64,000 nucleotides of DNA from Streptomyces alanosinicus (GCF_014650595.1 NZ_BMVG01000010.1:165415-229414), one strand, 5' to 3'; numbered from the stretch's first letter, positions 45,549 to 55,240 are shown. Numbers and translations: made by a program. Notes: generated by a model not told the origin, from the sequence alone.

Positions 45549-46715
45549 ATGGACATTCCGCTCTCCGTCGTGATCGGTGCCGGGGGCACCGGCGGCCATA
45601 TCTACCCCGGACTGGCGCTCGCCGACGCGCTGCGCCGCCGGGTGCCCGACGCGGTGATCTCGTTCGTCGGCACCGAGCGCGGCCTGGAGACCAGACTCAT
45701 CCCCGAGGCCGGATACCGCCTGCACACCGTCGACATGATCCCCTTCGACCGCTCCCTCGGCGCCCGGCGTTTCACCCTGCCCGCCGCCCTGCTGAAGTCC
45801 GCCGGCCAGTGCCGGACCATCCTGCGCGAACAGCGTGCGCACATCGCCGTCGGCATGGGCGGCTACCCGAGCGCCCCCGTCATCCTCGGCGCCCGGCTCG
45901 CCGGGCTGCCCAGCCTCGTCCACGAGTCCAACGCCGTACCCGGCCGGGCCAACGTCTTCGCTGCCCGGCTCACCCCGCATGTCGCGCTCGCCTTCGCCGA
46001 GGGCGGCGCCCATCTGCCCGGGTCCTGCCGGCCCGAACTCGTCGGCATGCCGCTGTCCGGGCCGCTTGCCGCCCTCGAACGCGACACCGAACGCGCCGAC
46101 GCCCGCCACGCGCTGGGCGTCCCGTCGCACACCAGGCTGCTGCTCGTCAACGGAGGCAGTCTCGGCGCGGCCCGGCTCACCGAGGCGGCCCTCGGCCTGG
46201 CCGAACGCTGGCGGGACCGCACCGACGTACGACTCCTGATCAAGACCGGGCCGGCGGGGCTGGACGCGGCCCGCGCCCGGCTGAGCGCCACCGGCGCCGA
46301 CCGGGTCGCCGACGCGGTGGCCTACCTGGACCGTATCGACCAGACCTATGCCGCGGCCGACCTGGTGGTGTGCCGTGCCGGCTCGGCGACCGTCGCCGAA
46401 CTGGCCACCATCGGGCTGCCCGCCGTGCTCGTGCCGTATCCGCACGCGCCCGGCGATCACCAGACCCACAACGCCCGCGCCCTCACCGGGATCGGCGCGG
46501 GGGTCCTGCTGCGCGACGAGGAGACCACCGCCGGTTCCCTCGAAGCCATGGCCGGCTCCCTGCTCGACGACGCGGTCCGGCTGCGCGCGATGTCCGGCGC
46601 CGCCGCGGCGGCGGGCGTCGGCACCCACCACCGCGGCGCCGCGGACCGGCTGGCCGTCAAGGTGCTCCAACTGGCCGGACAACCCATGCGCACCACCGTC
46701 CCCGGCCCACGGTGA
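45549..46715 (+). CDS. MurG-like UDP-GlcNAc glycosyltransferase (paralogue)
   Basis: This 388-residue GT28 protein keeps the MurG signatures: GGTGGHIYPGLA (12-21, His17), AVGMGGYPSAPV, HESNAVPGRANV, VNGGSLGAARL and CRAGSATVAELATIGLPAVLVPYP. MurG transfers GlcNAc to lipid I. This copy is far from any division/cell-wall cluster and is followed by a sugar-nucleotide enzyme, so it is probably a second, specialised MurG acting on a modified precursor or other lipid-linked sugar. An in-frame start at 45483 exists but would overlap the operator. Confidence 0.88.
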   Translation: MDIPLSVVIGAGGTGGHIYPGLALADALRRRVPDAVISFVGTERGLETRLIPEAGYRLHTVDMIPFDRSLGARRFTLPAALLKSAGQCRTILREQRAHIAVGMGGYPSAPVILGARLAGLPSLVHESNAVPGRANVFAARLTPHVALAFAEGGAHLPGSCRPELVGMPLSGPLAALERDTERADARHALGVPSHTRLLLVNGGSLGAARLTEAALGLAERWRDRTDVRLLIKTGPAGLDAARARLSATGADRVADAVAYLDRIDQTYAAADLVVCRAGSATVAELATIGLPAVLVPYPHAPGDHQTHNARALTGIGAGVLLRDEETTAGSLEAMAGSLLDDAVRLRAMSGAAAAAGVGTHHRGAADRLAVKVLQLAGQPMRTTVPGPR

Positions 46716-46719
46716 CCCA

Positions 46720-46779
46720 CACCGAACCGACCCACGCCGAATCGCCCGGCACCGAACCGACCTACGCCCAAGCGACCGG
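46720..46779. repeat. 30-bp tandem duplication
   Basis: Two 30-base copies starting CACCGAACCGACC (46720-46749 and 46750-46779) differ at four positions; a third begins CACCGAG at 46780. They fill the gap between the murG-like and epimerase genes and are in frame with the latter without a stop, but the AAAGG ribosome site and ATG 46814 lie after them. Confidence 0.7.
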
Positions 46780-46813
46780 CACCGAGAGTTCCACTTTCCA
46801 GAAAGGCACCGCC

Positions 46814-47812
46814 ATGCACGCACCCGGCTTCTTCCACGGCCGTACCGTCCTCGTCACCGGAGCCGAGGGGTTCATCGGCTCGACGCTTGTGGATCTGCTC
46901 GTCCGCGAGGGCGCCACGGTCCGCGCCCTGGTCCACTACAAGCCCTACGCGGAGAAGGGCAATCTCGCCCACCTCCTGGACCACCCCCAGGTGCAGGTGA
47001 TCGCGGGCGACGTGCGTGATCCGGGCCGCGTGCTGGACGCCGTCGCCGGCTGCGACACCGTCTTCCACCTCGCCGCCCTCATCGGCATCCCCTACAGCTA
47101 CGACTCGCCGGGCGCCTACGTCGCCGTGAACGTGACCGGCACCGAGAACATCGCCGAAGCCTGCCGGCGTCACCACGTCCGCCGTCTCGTACACACCTCC
47201 ACCAGCGAGGTCTACGGCACCGCCCTGACCGTCCCGATCGCCGAGGACCACCCACTCCAGCCGCAGTCGCCGTACTCGGCGTCGAAGATCGGCGCCGACA
47301 TGATGGCCCTCTCCCACCACCACGCCTTCGACCTGCCCGTGACGGTCGTCCGCCCCTTCAACACCTACGGCCCCCGCCAGTCCGCCCGCGCCGTGATCCC
47401 CACGATCCTCGCCCAACTGCACTCCGGCGCCCGTGAGATACGTCTCGGCTCGCTGACCCCCACCCGCGACTTCACCTATGTCACCGACACCACCCGGGGA
47501 TTCCTCGCCGTGGCCCAGTGCGACCGGGCGCTCGGCGAGGTCGTCAACCTCGGCGCCGGCGAGGAGATCGCCATCGGCGACCTGGCCCGCAGGCTGATCG
47601 CCGTCTCGGGACAGGACGCGGAGATCGTCGTCGACGAGGCCCGGCTGCGCCCGGCGGCGAGCGAGGTGCACCGGCTGCTGTCCGACAACTCCCGCGCCCG
47701 TACCTGGGCCTCCTGGAAGCCCGAGGTCACCCTGGACGAAGGCCTGAGCCGCACCTCGGACTGGATCCGCGCCAACCTCCGCCTGTTCGCGCCGGGCCGA
47801 TACGCCGTCTGA
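46814..47812 (+). CDS. NAD-dependent sugar-nucleotide epimerase/dehydratase
   Basis: This 332-residue extended SDR has the NAD motif TGAEGFIGS, HLAALIGIPYSYDSP, the catalytic Ser/Thr and YSASK (TSTSEVYG...SPYSASKIGADMMA), and RPFNTYGPRQSARAVIP. It resembles GDP-mannose or UDP-GlcNAc 4,6-dehydratase/epimerase types. Being next to a murG-like gene, it could supply or modify the sugar nucleotide used by that transferase. Confidence 0.88.
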   Translation: MHAPGFFHGRTVLVTGAEGFIGSTLVDLLVREGATVRALVHYKPYAEKGNLAHLLDHPQVQVIAGDVRDPGRVLDAVAGCDTVFHLAALIGIPYSYDSPGAYVAVNVTGTENIAEACRRHHVRRLVHTSTSEVYGTALTVPIAEDHPLQPQSPYSASKIGADMMALSHHHAFDLPVTVVRPFNTYGPRQSARAVIPTILAQLHSGAREIRLGSLTPTRDFTYVTDTTRGFLAVAQCDRALGEVVNLGAGEEIAIGDLARRLIAVSGQDAEIVVDEARLRPAASEVHRLLSDNSRARTWASWKPEVTLDEGLSRTSDWIRANLRLFAPGRYAV

Positions 47813-47837
47813 CGGAGCGTCAGCACGTCAGGGAATG

Positions 47838-49484
47838 TCAGAGGATGCTCTCCTCCTCCGGCACCACGACCTGGTCGATCAGATGCTGGATCCGGTCCGT
47901 GGGCAGGGCGACCGCCAAGGCCCAGTAGTAGATGACGAGGCTGAAGACGGCCACGACCCCGATGTCCCACCACAGCGGGAACCAGGGGTGCTTGAGCGGC
48001 CCGAAGTCACTGAGGTAGACGATGAGGCCCATGCCCACCAGATAGACCGGCAGCCACTGCGCGGCGCGCAGGTCGAGCTGGGGGGTGATGGGATTCATCT
48101 TGAACAACCGGTTGGCGACGAGGATGACATAGCCGATAAGGATGGCCACGCCCAGCTTCCAGTCGGTGGTCCAACCCGACCACAGGATCAGCAGGTTGGC
48201 GACGATGAAGGCGAGCGGCGACAGCCAGACGGCGCCCGGCAGCCGGTAGGGGCGGTGGGCGTCGGGCAGCCGGCTGCGGAACACCCCGAGGGACAGTGGG
48301 GCGCCGGCGTACATCAGCACACTGGCGCTGGTGATCAGGCCGACCAGCGAGCGCCAGCTCGGGAAGGGCAGGAAGCAGACGCAGCCGATGACGAAGGCGG
48401 TGATCAGACCGACCCAGGGCACACCGCGCCGGTTGGTGGCCTCGAACGCCGAGGGCACATAGCCGTTGCGGCTCAGGCCGTAGGACACGCGGGAGGAGCC
48501 GGTGATGTAGATCAGACCGGTGCCGGCCGGGGAGATCACGGCGTCGAGATAGAGGACCGTGGCCAGCCAGCCCAGGCTGATGAGCGTGGCGACCTGGGCG
48601 AAAGGCCCGCTCAGCGTGGTGAACGCGGAGTTCGCCCAGTGGCTGCCGATCTGGGAGGCGGGCAGCGCAGCGAGGAAGGCGACCTGCAGCAGGATGTAGA
48701 TCAGGATGCCGATGATGATCGATCCGATGACCGCGCGCGGGATGTCCCGCTTGGGGTTGGCGCTCTCGCCCGCGAGCTGGTCGGCCTGCTCGAAGCCCAG
48801 CAGCGCGAAGATGATGCCACTGGTGGAGACGGCGGACAGAATGCCCTTCGCCCCGTACGGGTCGAAGCCGTCGGCCGCCGTGAAGTTGCTCGTGTGGAAC
48901 TGGGCGAGGGCGAACACGAAGATCGTCAGCAGTGGGATGCCGACCTTCCACCAGGTGGCGGCGCTGTTGGTGCGGGCCAGCAGCCGGATGCTGAGGAAGT
49001 TGATGGCCGTGATGACGGCCATCAGCCCGACGGCGACGGCGATACCGGGCGGCGTCAGGATGTGCTCGCCGCCGCTCACCTTCTCCCAGCCGCTCGCCCA
49101 GGAGTAGTGCTGGCCGTATGTGATCATCGCCAGCACCTCGATGGGCGCCACCGTGGCCGCCTGCAGCCAGGAGAACCAGCCGAAGGACGCACCGGCGGCG
49201 CCGCCGAAGGCATAGTGCGGGAAGCGGGCGGTGCCGCCCGAGACCGGGTACATGCCGCCGAGTTCGGCGTGCACCAGCGCCAGGATGAGAATGGCCAGGC
49301 CGCCGACGGCCCAGGAGATGATCGCCGCGGGCCCCGCGGCCGCCAGGGCGCCCTGGGCGCCGAAGAGCCACCCGGATCCGATGATCGACCCTTCCGAGGC
49401 CCAGATGAGCCCGATGAAGCCGATCTCACGACGAAGCCCAGGTCTGTGAGTCTTGGGACCGGGTTCAGCCTCTGACACGGCCAT
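47838..49484 (-). CDS. APC-family amino acid permease
   Basis: This ~548-residue membrane protein has 12-14 helices. The N-terminal motif GFIGLIWASEGSIIGSGWLFG is the APC substrate/gate helix; VHAELGGMYPVSGGTARFPHYAFG and FALLGFEQADQLAGESANPKRDIPRAV are typical loops. It imports amino acids or related amines by cation symport. ATG 49484 has AGGGGG well spaced; GTG 49493 is too close to it. Confidence 0.92.
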   Translation of the reverse strand: MAVSEAEPGPKTHRPGLRREIGFIGLIWASEGSIIGSGWLFGAQGALAAAGPAAIISWAVGGLAILILALVHAELGGMYPVSGGTARFPHYAFGGAAGASFGWFSWLQAATVAPIEVLAMITYGQHYSWASGWEKVSGGEHILTPPGIAVAVGLMAVITAINFLSIRLLARTNSAATWWKVGIPLLTIFVFALAQFHTSNFTAADGFDPYGAKGILSAVSTSGIIFALLGFEQADQLAGESANPKRDIPRAVIGSIIIGILIYILLQVAFLAALPASQIGSHWANSAFTTLSGPFAQVATLISLGWLATVLYLDAVISPAGTGLIYITGSSRVSYGLSRNGYVPSAFEATNRRGVPWVGLITAFVIGCVCFLPFPSWRSLVGLITSASVLMYAGAPLSLGVFRSRLPDAHRPYRLPGAVWLSPLAFIVANLLILWSGWTTDWKLGVAILIGYVILVANRLFKMNPITPQLDLRAAQWLPVYLVGMGLIVYLSDFGPLKHPWFPLWWDIGVVAVFSLVIYYWALAVALPTDRIQHLIDQVVVPEEESIL

Positions 49485-49586
49485 GGCCGACACCCCCTCA
49501 GTTGGGTGATGTGCATCACTATCGTGCCACGCCGACGCGGCCTTGGCAGTGCTCGTGCCGGAGCAGTTTCCCGGGCGTCCGCTCGC

Positions 49587-50576
49587 TCAGAAGCCGTCGG
49601 AGGGATGGGGACCGGCGGGCGGGGCTCCGCCCACCGCCGCGTCGTACAGGCTCCGGGTGGCCGAGCCGAAGTACGCGCTGTAGGAGACCTGCGGGGTGTT
49701 GCCGCCGGTGTGATAGCCGCCGATCACTCCGATGACCGCCCATCCTCCCGGCCACGGTACGAGCATGGGGCCACCGCTGGTGCCGCCCACGAAGGCGTCG
49801 CAGGCGATGCGCGGGAACGTGCCCGGGTCGGCCGGGTCGTCACTGTCCCACCGCGTGGTCCAGCTCCAGCACTCCAGGGGCTTCTCCGCCCCCGCCGGAT
49901 AGCCCATCATCCGGACCGGGACATGGTAGTAGCCCGTCCCGGTGAGCAGGCGCACTCCACCGACCGCGTCCTCCAGACGCGTTCCGTCCTGGTTGGGGTC
50001 GGTGACCGCGAAGGCGAAGTCGTACGCGGCGCCCGCGTGCTCGCCCAGGTCGTAGTACTCCTGCGGGACATAGACGCCGTCGGTCCGCACCGGGAAGATC
50101 CCGAACGGTTTGAGGGAGTCGTGGTACTGCGGGACGAAAGCCAGATGACGCTTGGGCGAGGTGCCCGCGTACCCCTTCAGACAGTGACCCGCGCTCAGGA
50201 CCAGGTCGCGGCCGGGACTGTGCACCACGGAGCCGCTGCAGGTACGGCCGGTGCCGGCGGCGTCCGTCCAGAAGAACGTGCCTGCCTGGGGAATGCCGTC
50301 GAAGCTCCGGCTCGGCGGGATGTACTCGCCCGGCCGGGGGCCGTCCACCGCGGGAGCCGCGCTGGATGCCGGCGTACCCGTCTCGGTGCCTTTGAGCGTG
50401 TCGGCGGGCAGCGCGGCCGCCATACGGGCCGGGGTCCAGTAGGCGTCGAGCCGGCCGGCGAGCGGGTCCGGGGAGGGCGTGCTCTCGGCGCTTGCGGTGG
50501 CGGTCGGTCCGGCACAGAGCAGAAGGGCTGCCGCACAGACGGCGGCGTATCTCACGATCCTGGTCCTGGGCTCCAT
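49587..50576 (-). CDS. Secreted trypsin-like serine protease
   Basis: This 329-residue exported protein has a signal peptide (1-30), a pro-like region, and a trypsin-fold domain with the triad His131 (LSAGHC), Asp186 (AYDFAFAV) and Ser267 (GGTSGGP). TCSG...GHC and CWSW...IACD Cys pairs suggest two disulphides. It resembles Glu-specific/V8-like actinobacterial proteases. Confidence 0.9.
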   Translation of the reverse strand: MEPRTRIVRYAAVCAAALLLCAGPTATASAESTPSPDPLAGRLDAYWTPARMAAALPADTLKGTETGTPASSAAPAVDGPRPGEYIPPSRSFDGIPQAGTFFWTDAAGTGRTCSGSVVHSPGRDLVLSAGHCLKGYAGTSPKRHLAFVPQYHDSLKPFGIFPVRTDGVYVPQEYYDLGEHAGAAYDFAFAVTDPNQDGTRLEDAVGGVRLLTGTGYYHVPVRMMGYPAGAEKPLECWSWTTRWDSDDPADPGTFPRIACDAFVGGTSGGPMLVPWPGGWAVIGVIGGYHTGGNTPQVSYSAYFGSATRSLYDAAVGGAPPAGPHPSDGF

Positions 50577-50818
50577 CGGTTCCCCTCAGAACGGACGCAA
50601 GTGACGGCTCACCATAAGCCGCCGACCGCGACCAGCACAGCGCACGCGGCCGTACCGGCTCTACGAGCCACCGGCAAACTCCGGGCTACATCTGAGGTAT
50701 GACGTCTCGTCACATCGTTGGACGCAGCGGGGTACGGTCGGCATCTCGTCGGCGTTCGCGAGGCCGTCCTCGGTCAGCCGGAAGCCCTCGGGTCGCCCGG
50801 GGCGAGAGTGGGGTGTGC

Positions 50819-52117
50819 CTACTTCTCGAACGCCATGTCCGGGTACTCGGGGGACGGTCCTTCCAGGAGTCGGCCGCTGCCGCCGCGCAGCCAGTGGTCG
50901 AAGTAGGCCGAAACGTAGGCCTCGTTGGTGCGTATCGCGGTGGCCGGGTCGATGGAGCCGATGTCCTTGCGCTGCACGCGGGGCTTCAGATGCAGTTGCG
51001 GCACCAGAGCCTCCGCGTCGGTGAACGAGGCGTGCTCCGAACCGAGCAGGGTGAGCTGACGGTTCCAGCCCGGAGTGTGGGCGCGGAAGGCCTGCCAGCC
51101 CGGTCCGGTGTCGGTCTTGCCGTCCTTGCCCATGAGCAGGAAGGGCCGGTCGAGGCCGTGCCGGGCGACCGGCATCAGCGAACCGTCTACGTAGGTCAGA
51201 TTGCCGTCCATGTTGATGCCCGCGATGATCCGGTGGTCGGCGTCCATCGCCAGCGCTGCGGCCGTGCCGCCCATGGAGGGGCCGAACATGCCCACTTCAG
51301 AGAGATTCAGCGCCCCGGCCAGTCCGTGCGGCAGCGGCTGTCGGTCCGCGTCGGGATTCCGGCCGCTGTCCAGCTTCTGGAGCTGGTCCAGGACGAAGCC
51401 GGCGTCGGTGACCCTGACGGCCAGTGCCTTGCGTACGAAGGCGTCGCCGTGGTCCGGGGGCTCGGAGGGCAGGGACACGGTGGCGAGCGAGCCGTTCGGG
51501 AACTGGACCTCGGGTGACTCGTAGGTGTTGTCGATGGTGACGACCGCGTAGCCGCGGCTGGCCAGATCGGCTGCCGCCTTCGTGCCCCAGGTGCGCGGTT
51601 CGCCCAGCCCCGGTGAATAGAGGACCACGGGGAGCCGCCCACGGTGACCGGCGGCGACCGGGGCGCCCTGGGCCACGTGAGTGACGGTGCGGGACCAGTC
51701 CGTACGGCCGGCCGGGATGTGCATCGAGAGGTACTGGTTCGCTGTGACCGCGTCGAAGTGCTCGGCCGCCTTGGACAGCATGTACGGGGCCGCCGGTCGG
51801 CCGGCCGTGTGCGTCGTGGGGTAGTACACACTGACCATCAGCTCGCGCCGGTCCTGCCCGGGATGCCATGGGTCGTGCCGTGAGCGGTCCACCAGATGCA
51901 ACCCCACCTCCCCGACCCGGTACGGGCCGGTCGGGTCGGGAAGGGAGAGGGAGCGAGCGGACGGCGGGGACGAACGGGTGAGGGCGTCGCGGGCGGTATC
52001 CGCGGCCGCGCCGGCGGGGAAAGCGGCGGTCAGCGTGCAGAGCGCGGCAACGGCACATACGGCGAGGGCTCGCCGACGGGTGCTCCTGCCGCGGTCGTGC
52101 GGAAGAGGGTGCGTCAT
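50819..52117 (-). CDS. Secreted lipase/PAF-acetylhydrolase-like hydrolase
   Basis: This 432-residue exported alpha/beta hydrolase has an N-terminal Arg-rich signal (STRRRALAVCAVAAL) and HG-type start LPVVLYSPGLGEPRTWGT. The nucleophile elbow is GMFGPSMGGTAAA, then NMDGN (acid region) and SEHASFTD (His). PAF-acetylhydrolase-family proteins cleave short acyl or ester bonds. The true substrate is unknown. Confidence 0.85.
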   Translation of the reverse strand: MTHPLPHDRGRSTRRRALAVCAVAALCTLTAAFPAGAAADTARDALTRSSPPSARSLSLPDPTGPYRVGEVGLHLVDRSRHDPWHPGQDRRELMVSVYYPTTHTAGRPAAPYMLSKAAEHFDAVTANQYLSMHIPAGRTDWSRTVTHVAQGAPVAAGHRGRLPVVLYSPGLGEPRTWGTKAAADLASRGYAVVTIDNTYESPEVQFPNGSLATVSLPSEPPDHGDAFVRKALAVRVTDAGFVLDQLQKLDSGRNPDADRQPLPHGLAGALNLSEVGMFGPSMGGTAAALAMDADHRIIAGINMDGNLTYVDGSLMPVARHGLDRPFLLMGKDGKTDTGPGWQAFRAHTPGWNRQLTLLGSEHASFTDAEALVPQLHLKPRVQRKDIGSIDPATAIRTNEAYVSAYFDHWLRGGSGRLLEGPSPEYPDMAFEK

Positions 52118-52200
52118 GGATCAAGGCTGACGACTCGTCGCCTCTCCGCACATCCGGGGACGCCCCCGATATTGCGCCTCAGGGTATCCCTAGGGGCTCG

Positions 52201-54201
52201 TCACAGACCCGTCGGGCACAGCCGCTGCCTGGCACCGCCCTTGATCACCGCGTCGACACATCCGGCAGGCAGTCCGTCATGAGTCCTGGCGGAGAAGTTG
52301 GCCGTCACGGTCAGCACACCCTTGCCGAACGTGGTCCGCTGCACGAGACCGTCGCCCGTCAGCCTGCGGAAGCCGGTCATCGGCTGGGTCGCCGCCGCCT
52401 TGTGCAGTGGCTCGAAATACCTCTGCAACCGGGCGATCTGCTTGCCGTGCCGGTCCAGTTCGTCCCGGTCGAGGACCAGGTTGAGGGGCACGTTGTACAG
52501 CATCGCGAGCAGGGCCCGGGTACGGCTCTGGTCCGGGAGCTTCGACCACGACAGCTCCCAGCGCTCGGTGCTGATCACCGAGTCGTGCAGGACCGTCTGA
52601 TAGAGCGGCACCCGGTACCTCGGGTCGTACATCGTCCTCGCGAGGTCGGCCGGCAGACGGACGGGCTTGAAGTAGACCGCCGGCGCGTTGTAGGGAGCGT
52701 AGCCGCCCCAGGTCGGGCGGTCCTTCTCCAGTTTCCACAGCCGGTCGTCCACGGGTGTGCCCGAGCCATGACTGAAGGACAGTACACCGTTCGCCCAGGA
52801 ACCCGCGCTCTCCGAACCGAGTACCAGGTGACGGTCGCCGGACAGCCAGGCCATGCGCTGGAGCCGATTGCGCCGGTCCTGCGCCTTGGTCATGGGATGC
52901 GCCGGAGAGTGATCGGTGAACAGTTCGCCCGCCGCGTCGACGTCCAGGAAGTAGCTCGTGGCGCCGTTGGCGGTCATCGTCCGGGTGCGGTCGGCCAGGT
53001 AGTGCCGGGAGGCTTCGGTGCGCCGGAGCGCCTCGGAACTCACATAGCAGCCGCGGTCGCCGAAACCGGTGACGATCGTGCCGTCCGCATGACGCACACA
53101 GGCGTCCTGCCACACCGGGGCGGGCCAGGCGGACACCGGGGTGTCCGCCGATGCCGGGTCCTGCGCGTTGGCCCAGGAGTCGTAGGGCCCGACGAGATAA
53201 CCGGCCTGCTGGGCAAGGTGTGTCGCCTTGCGAGCCATGGGGTTGCCGTCGGCGTCGTACCCGAGCCACATCCGGTCGATCCCCAGCTCCCGCAGGCGGC
53301 GTACGCCTTCGGCGGTACGTGCCTGGCCCCATGTGTAGGCGTGGAAGGCACCGACGAGCCTGGCGGCTTCGGGATTGCGGGCGATCTTCTGGCGCAGCGT
53401 GGTGATGCCGCCGTGGCCCTGGAGCCAAGCGCGGTAGTCGCGCGCCGCGGCGACGGGCGATCCGTCGGTGAGCGCGAACGTCACGGTGTAGTTCCCCGTG
53501 CCCTGTTGCGGGGCGAACATGTGCTTGGCCTCGGTGTGCAGACGTCCGCCGGCGGAGACGAATGCGAGGGTCGTGCCGATGTCGGACTCGACGATGTAGC
53601 TCGCCCCGTGCCGTCCGGACCGGCTGATGCCCCAGAACGGCATGGTCAGGCCCTCGGCCATGTCGGCTTCGGTGCCGGCCAGGCCTGCCGAGGCGGAGTT
53701 CCACCAGCGGTCGGCGACCGGAACGGCCAGGCCCTCGCCGCGCGGGACCTGCAACTCGGCGGTCATTCGGTCCGTGCCGGAGACCGGCCAGGTCAGACTG
53801 GACTGCCGGGCCGAGCGCACGGTGACGGCCAGGCGCCCGTCCCGCGCGGACGCCGTCACCGTCAGCCCCTTGTCGTCATAGCGCCAACTGGCCTTGCCCT
53901 CATGGATGGTGACCTTTCCCGGTGTGCCCAGATCGCCGGAGGCCGGTGCCGAGAGCTGCCAGCTGCTGCCGTCGTCCGCTCGGGCCCGCACCGCCAGGGA
54001 GGTCATGTCCACCGTGGCGCGGCCACCGGTGACCGGCACGGAGAGCTGGGTCCCGTGCGCCTCGATGTGCCGGGGCTCGGCCGTACCGGTGCCGAACGCG
54101 GCGGTCGTACCGATCGCGCCGACCATCAGGAGCGCACCGCCCGCGGCGATGAACTTCGTCTGCGATTTCGTCTTCTTGAGCTTCCTCGCCTTCACGGCCA
54201 C
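52201..54201 (-). CDS. Large secreted glycoside hydrolase-like protein
   Basis: This is a 666-residue protein. A Lys-rich start and single hydrophobic segment (14-36) export or anchor it. An N-terminal beta-sandwich (50-230) is followed by a TIM-barrel-like region: VGAFHAYTWGQARTAEGVRRLRELGIDRMWLGYDADG, ATSYFLDVDAAGELFTDHSPAHP (likely catalytic Asp), and LVLGSESAGSWANGV (likely Glu). The pattern recalls GH101/alpha-glycosidase-like families. No family is assigned with certainty, and the substrate is unknown. Confidence 0.75.
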   Translation of the reverse strand: MAVKARKLKKTKSQTKFIAAGGALLMVGAIGTTAAFGTGTAEPRHIEAHGTQLSVPVTGGRATVDMTSLAVRARADDGSSWQLSAPASGDLGTPGKVTIHEGKASWRYDDKGLTVTASARDGRLAVTVRSARQSSLTWPVSGTDRMTAELQVPRGEGLAVPVADRWWNSASAGLAGTEADMAEGLTMPFWGISRSGRHGASYIVESDIGTTLAFVSAGGRLHTEAKHMFAPQQGTGNYTVTFALTDGSPVAAARDYRAWLQGHGGITTLRQKIARNPEAARLVGAFHAYTWGQARTAEGVRRLRELGIDRMWLGYDADGNPMARKATHLAQQAGYLVGPYDSWANAQDPASADTPVSAWPAPVWQDACVRHADGTIVTGFGDRGCYVSSEALRRTEASRHYLADRTRTMTANGATSYFLDVDAAGELFTDHSPAHPMTKAQDRRNRLQRMAWLSGDRHLVLGSESAGSWANGVLSFSHGSGTPVDDRLWKLEKDRPTWGGYAPYNAPAVYFKPVRLPADLARTMYDPRYRVPLYQTVLHDSVISTERWELSWSKLPDQSRTRALLAMLYNVPLNLVLDRDELDRHGKQIARLQRYFEPLHKAAATQPMTGFRRLTGDGLVQRTTFGKGVLTVTANFSARTHDGLPAGCVDAVIKGGARQRLCPTGL

Positions 54202-54425
54202 GGACTCTTACGACCGAATCTAAGAAAGATGTGAGAGCCGACCCCGCGTCACGGCACCGGTGCCGCACGGCCGGTGCCGTTCATGTCCGCTGTCGGGCGG
54301 GCACCCGGTCCGGGCGTTGTCAGTGCCGGTTGCCATCATGTGTGTACGGCTCCCTAGCCCGGCCATGGCCGTGGCTTGGCGGAGCCGGGATCGGTGCGGT
54401 CGGACACGGGGGAAGGGCGAGCGGT

Positions 54426-55046
54426 ATGGGTCTGTCCAGCTGGTGGGCGGTGGGAGCGCTGAGCGACGAGGAGGTGGCGGAGCTGGCTCCGGTCGCGGGC
54501 CCGGTGATCAGGGAGATGGGGGAGAGCACGTCGGCACGGGACGCCTGGTCGCGGTGGGAGCGCGATGCGGCCCGGGGCGACGGGGCGGTGCCGGTCTGGC
54601 GGCCGGACGGCTACAACACCGAAGAGGCGTTGCATCTGTACGACATGGTCAACGCCTCGGCCTTCGACGCCCTGGACGGTTCCTGCGCACTGCACATCAT
54701 GGAGTGGTGGGAGCGGTTCGACGAGGATGTCGAGCCGTCCATAACCTCTGTACGCAAGGACAATCCGGTGGCAGCGCTGTTCCACGGCCTGGGTCCGCGG
54801 CGAGCCCGAGTGCTGCCGGGCTGGGCGGGCGACGCGGTACTGACCGCCGCCGAGGTGCGTCACCATCTGGAGGCCGTCGAGTCCGTGCTCGCGCTGTCCG
54901 GAGCGGAGCGGAAGCTGGTCCTCCGGCGCATCGAGGACTGGCCCGGGGACAAGGAACCCGTCGGCATCCTCGACCACCCGCTGCGGGTGTGGAGACAGGC
55001 CGCGGCAGCGGGCCTGGGGCTACTGTCCTGCCGCATCTGGTTCTGA
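54426..55046 (+). CDS. Conserved hypothetical protein
   Basis: This 206-residue acidic, soluble protein begins MGLSSWWAVGALSDEEVAELAPVAG. It has a Trp-rich segment (LHIMEWWERFDEDVEPS) and DNPVAALFHGLGPRRARVLPGWAGD. No signal, membrane or catalytic motif is seen. It resembles small DUF proteins that react to the cell's own immunity or toxin systems only loosely, so no function is given. Codon use is clearly that of a real gene. Confidence 0.72.
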   Translation: MGLSSWWAVGALSDEEVAELAPVAGPVIREMGESTSARDAWSRWERDAARGDGAVPVWRPDGYNTEEALHLYDMVNASAFDALDGSCALHIMEWWERFDEDVEPSITSVRKDNPVAALFHGLGPRRARVLPGWAGDAVLTAAEVRHHLEAVESVLALSGAERKLVLRRIEDWPGDKEPVGILDHPLRVWRQAAAAGLGLLSCRIWF

Positions 55047-55077
55047 CCGGCAGCTGCGGTTGCCGGGCCGACGGGCG

Positions 55078-55198
55078 ACGCTGTCGGCGTGGTCGGCACG
55101 CAGGCCCGCGACCAGGAGCTCGACCAGTCGGCGGGCGTCGTACCGGGGGTTGCTGTCCGCGCCGATGCACGGGTTCCCGACACCGCGCATGAGCTGGT
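55078..55198 (-). pseudogene. Remnant of a TetR-family regulator (C-terminus only)
   Basis: The minus strand reads LMRGVGNPCIGADSNPRYDARRLVELLVAGLRADHADSV, the usual last helices of a TetR ligand-binding domain. No HTH or upstream part exists; the hexamer repeat and another remnant begin directly behind it. It cannot make a functional regulator. Confidence 0.6.
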
Positions 55199-55202
55199 AG
55201 GC

Positions 55203-55223
55203 ATGCAGATGCAGATGCAGATG
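55203..55223. repeat. Hexanucleotide repeat ATGCAG
   Basis: Three full copies of ATGCAG plus ATG (55203-55223) lie exactly between the two gene remnants. Confidence 0.75.
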
Positions 55224-55240
55224 TGGATCGGGGTGGATCT

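Noticed and set aside
45809..47812. A 667-codon frame that continues into the epimerase gene
   Set aside because: Its first part is the shifted frame of the murG-like gene; only the part from 46814 is a protein. A real MurG-epimerase fusion is not supported.
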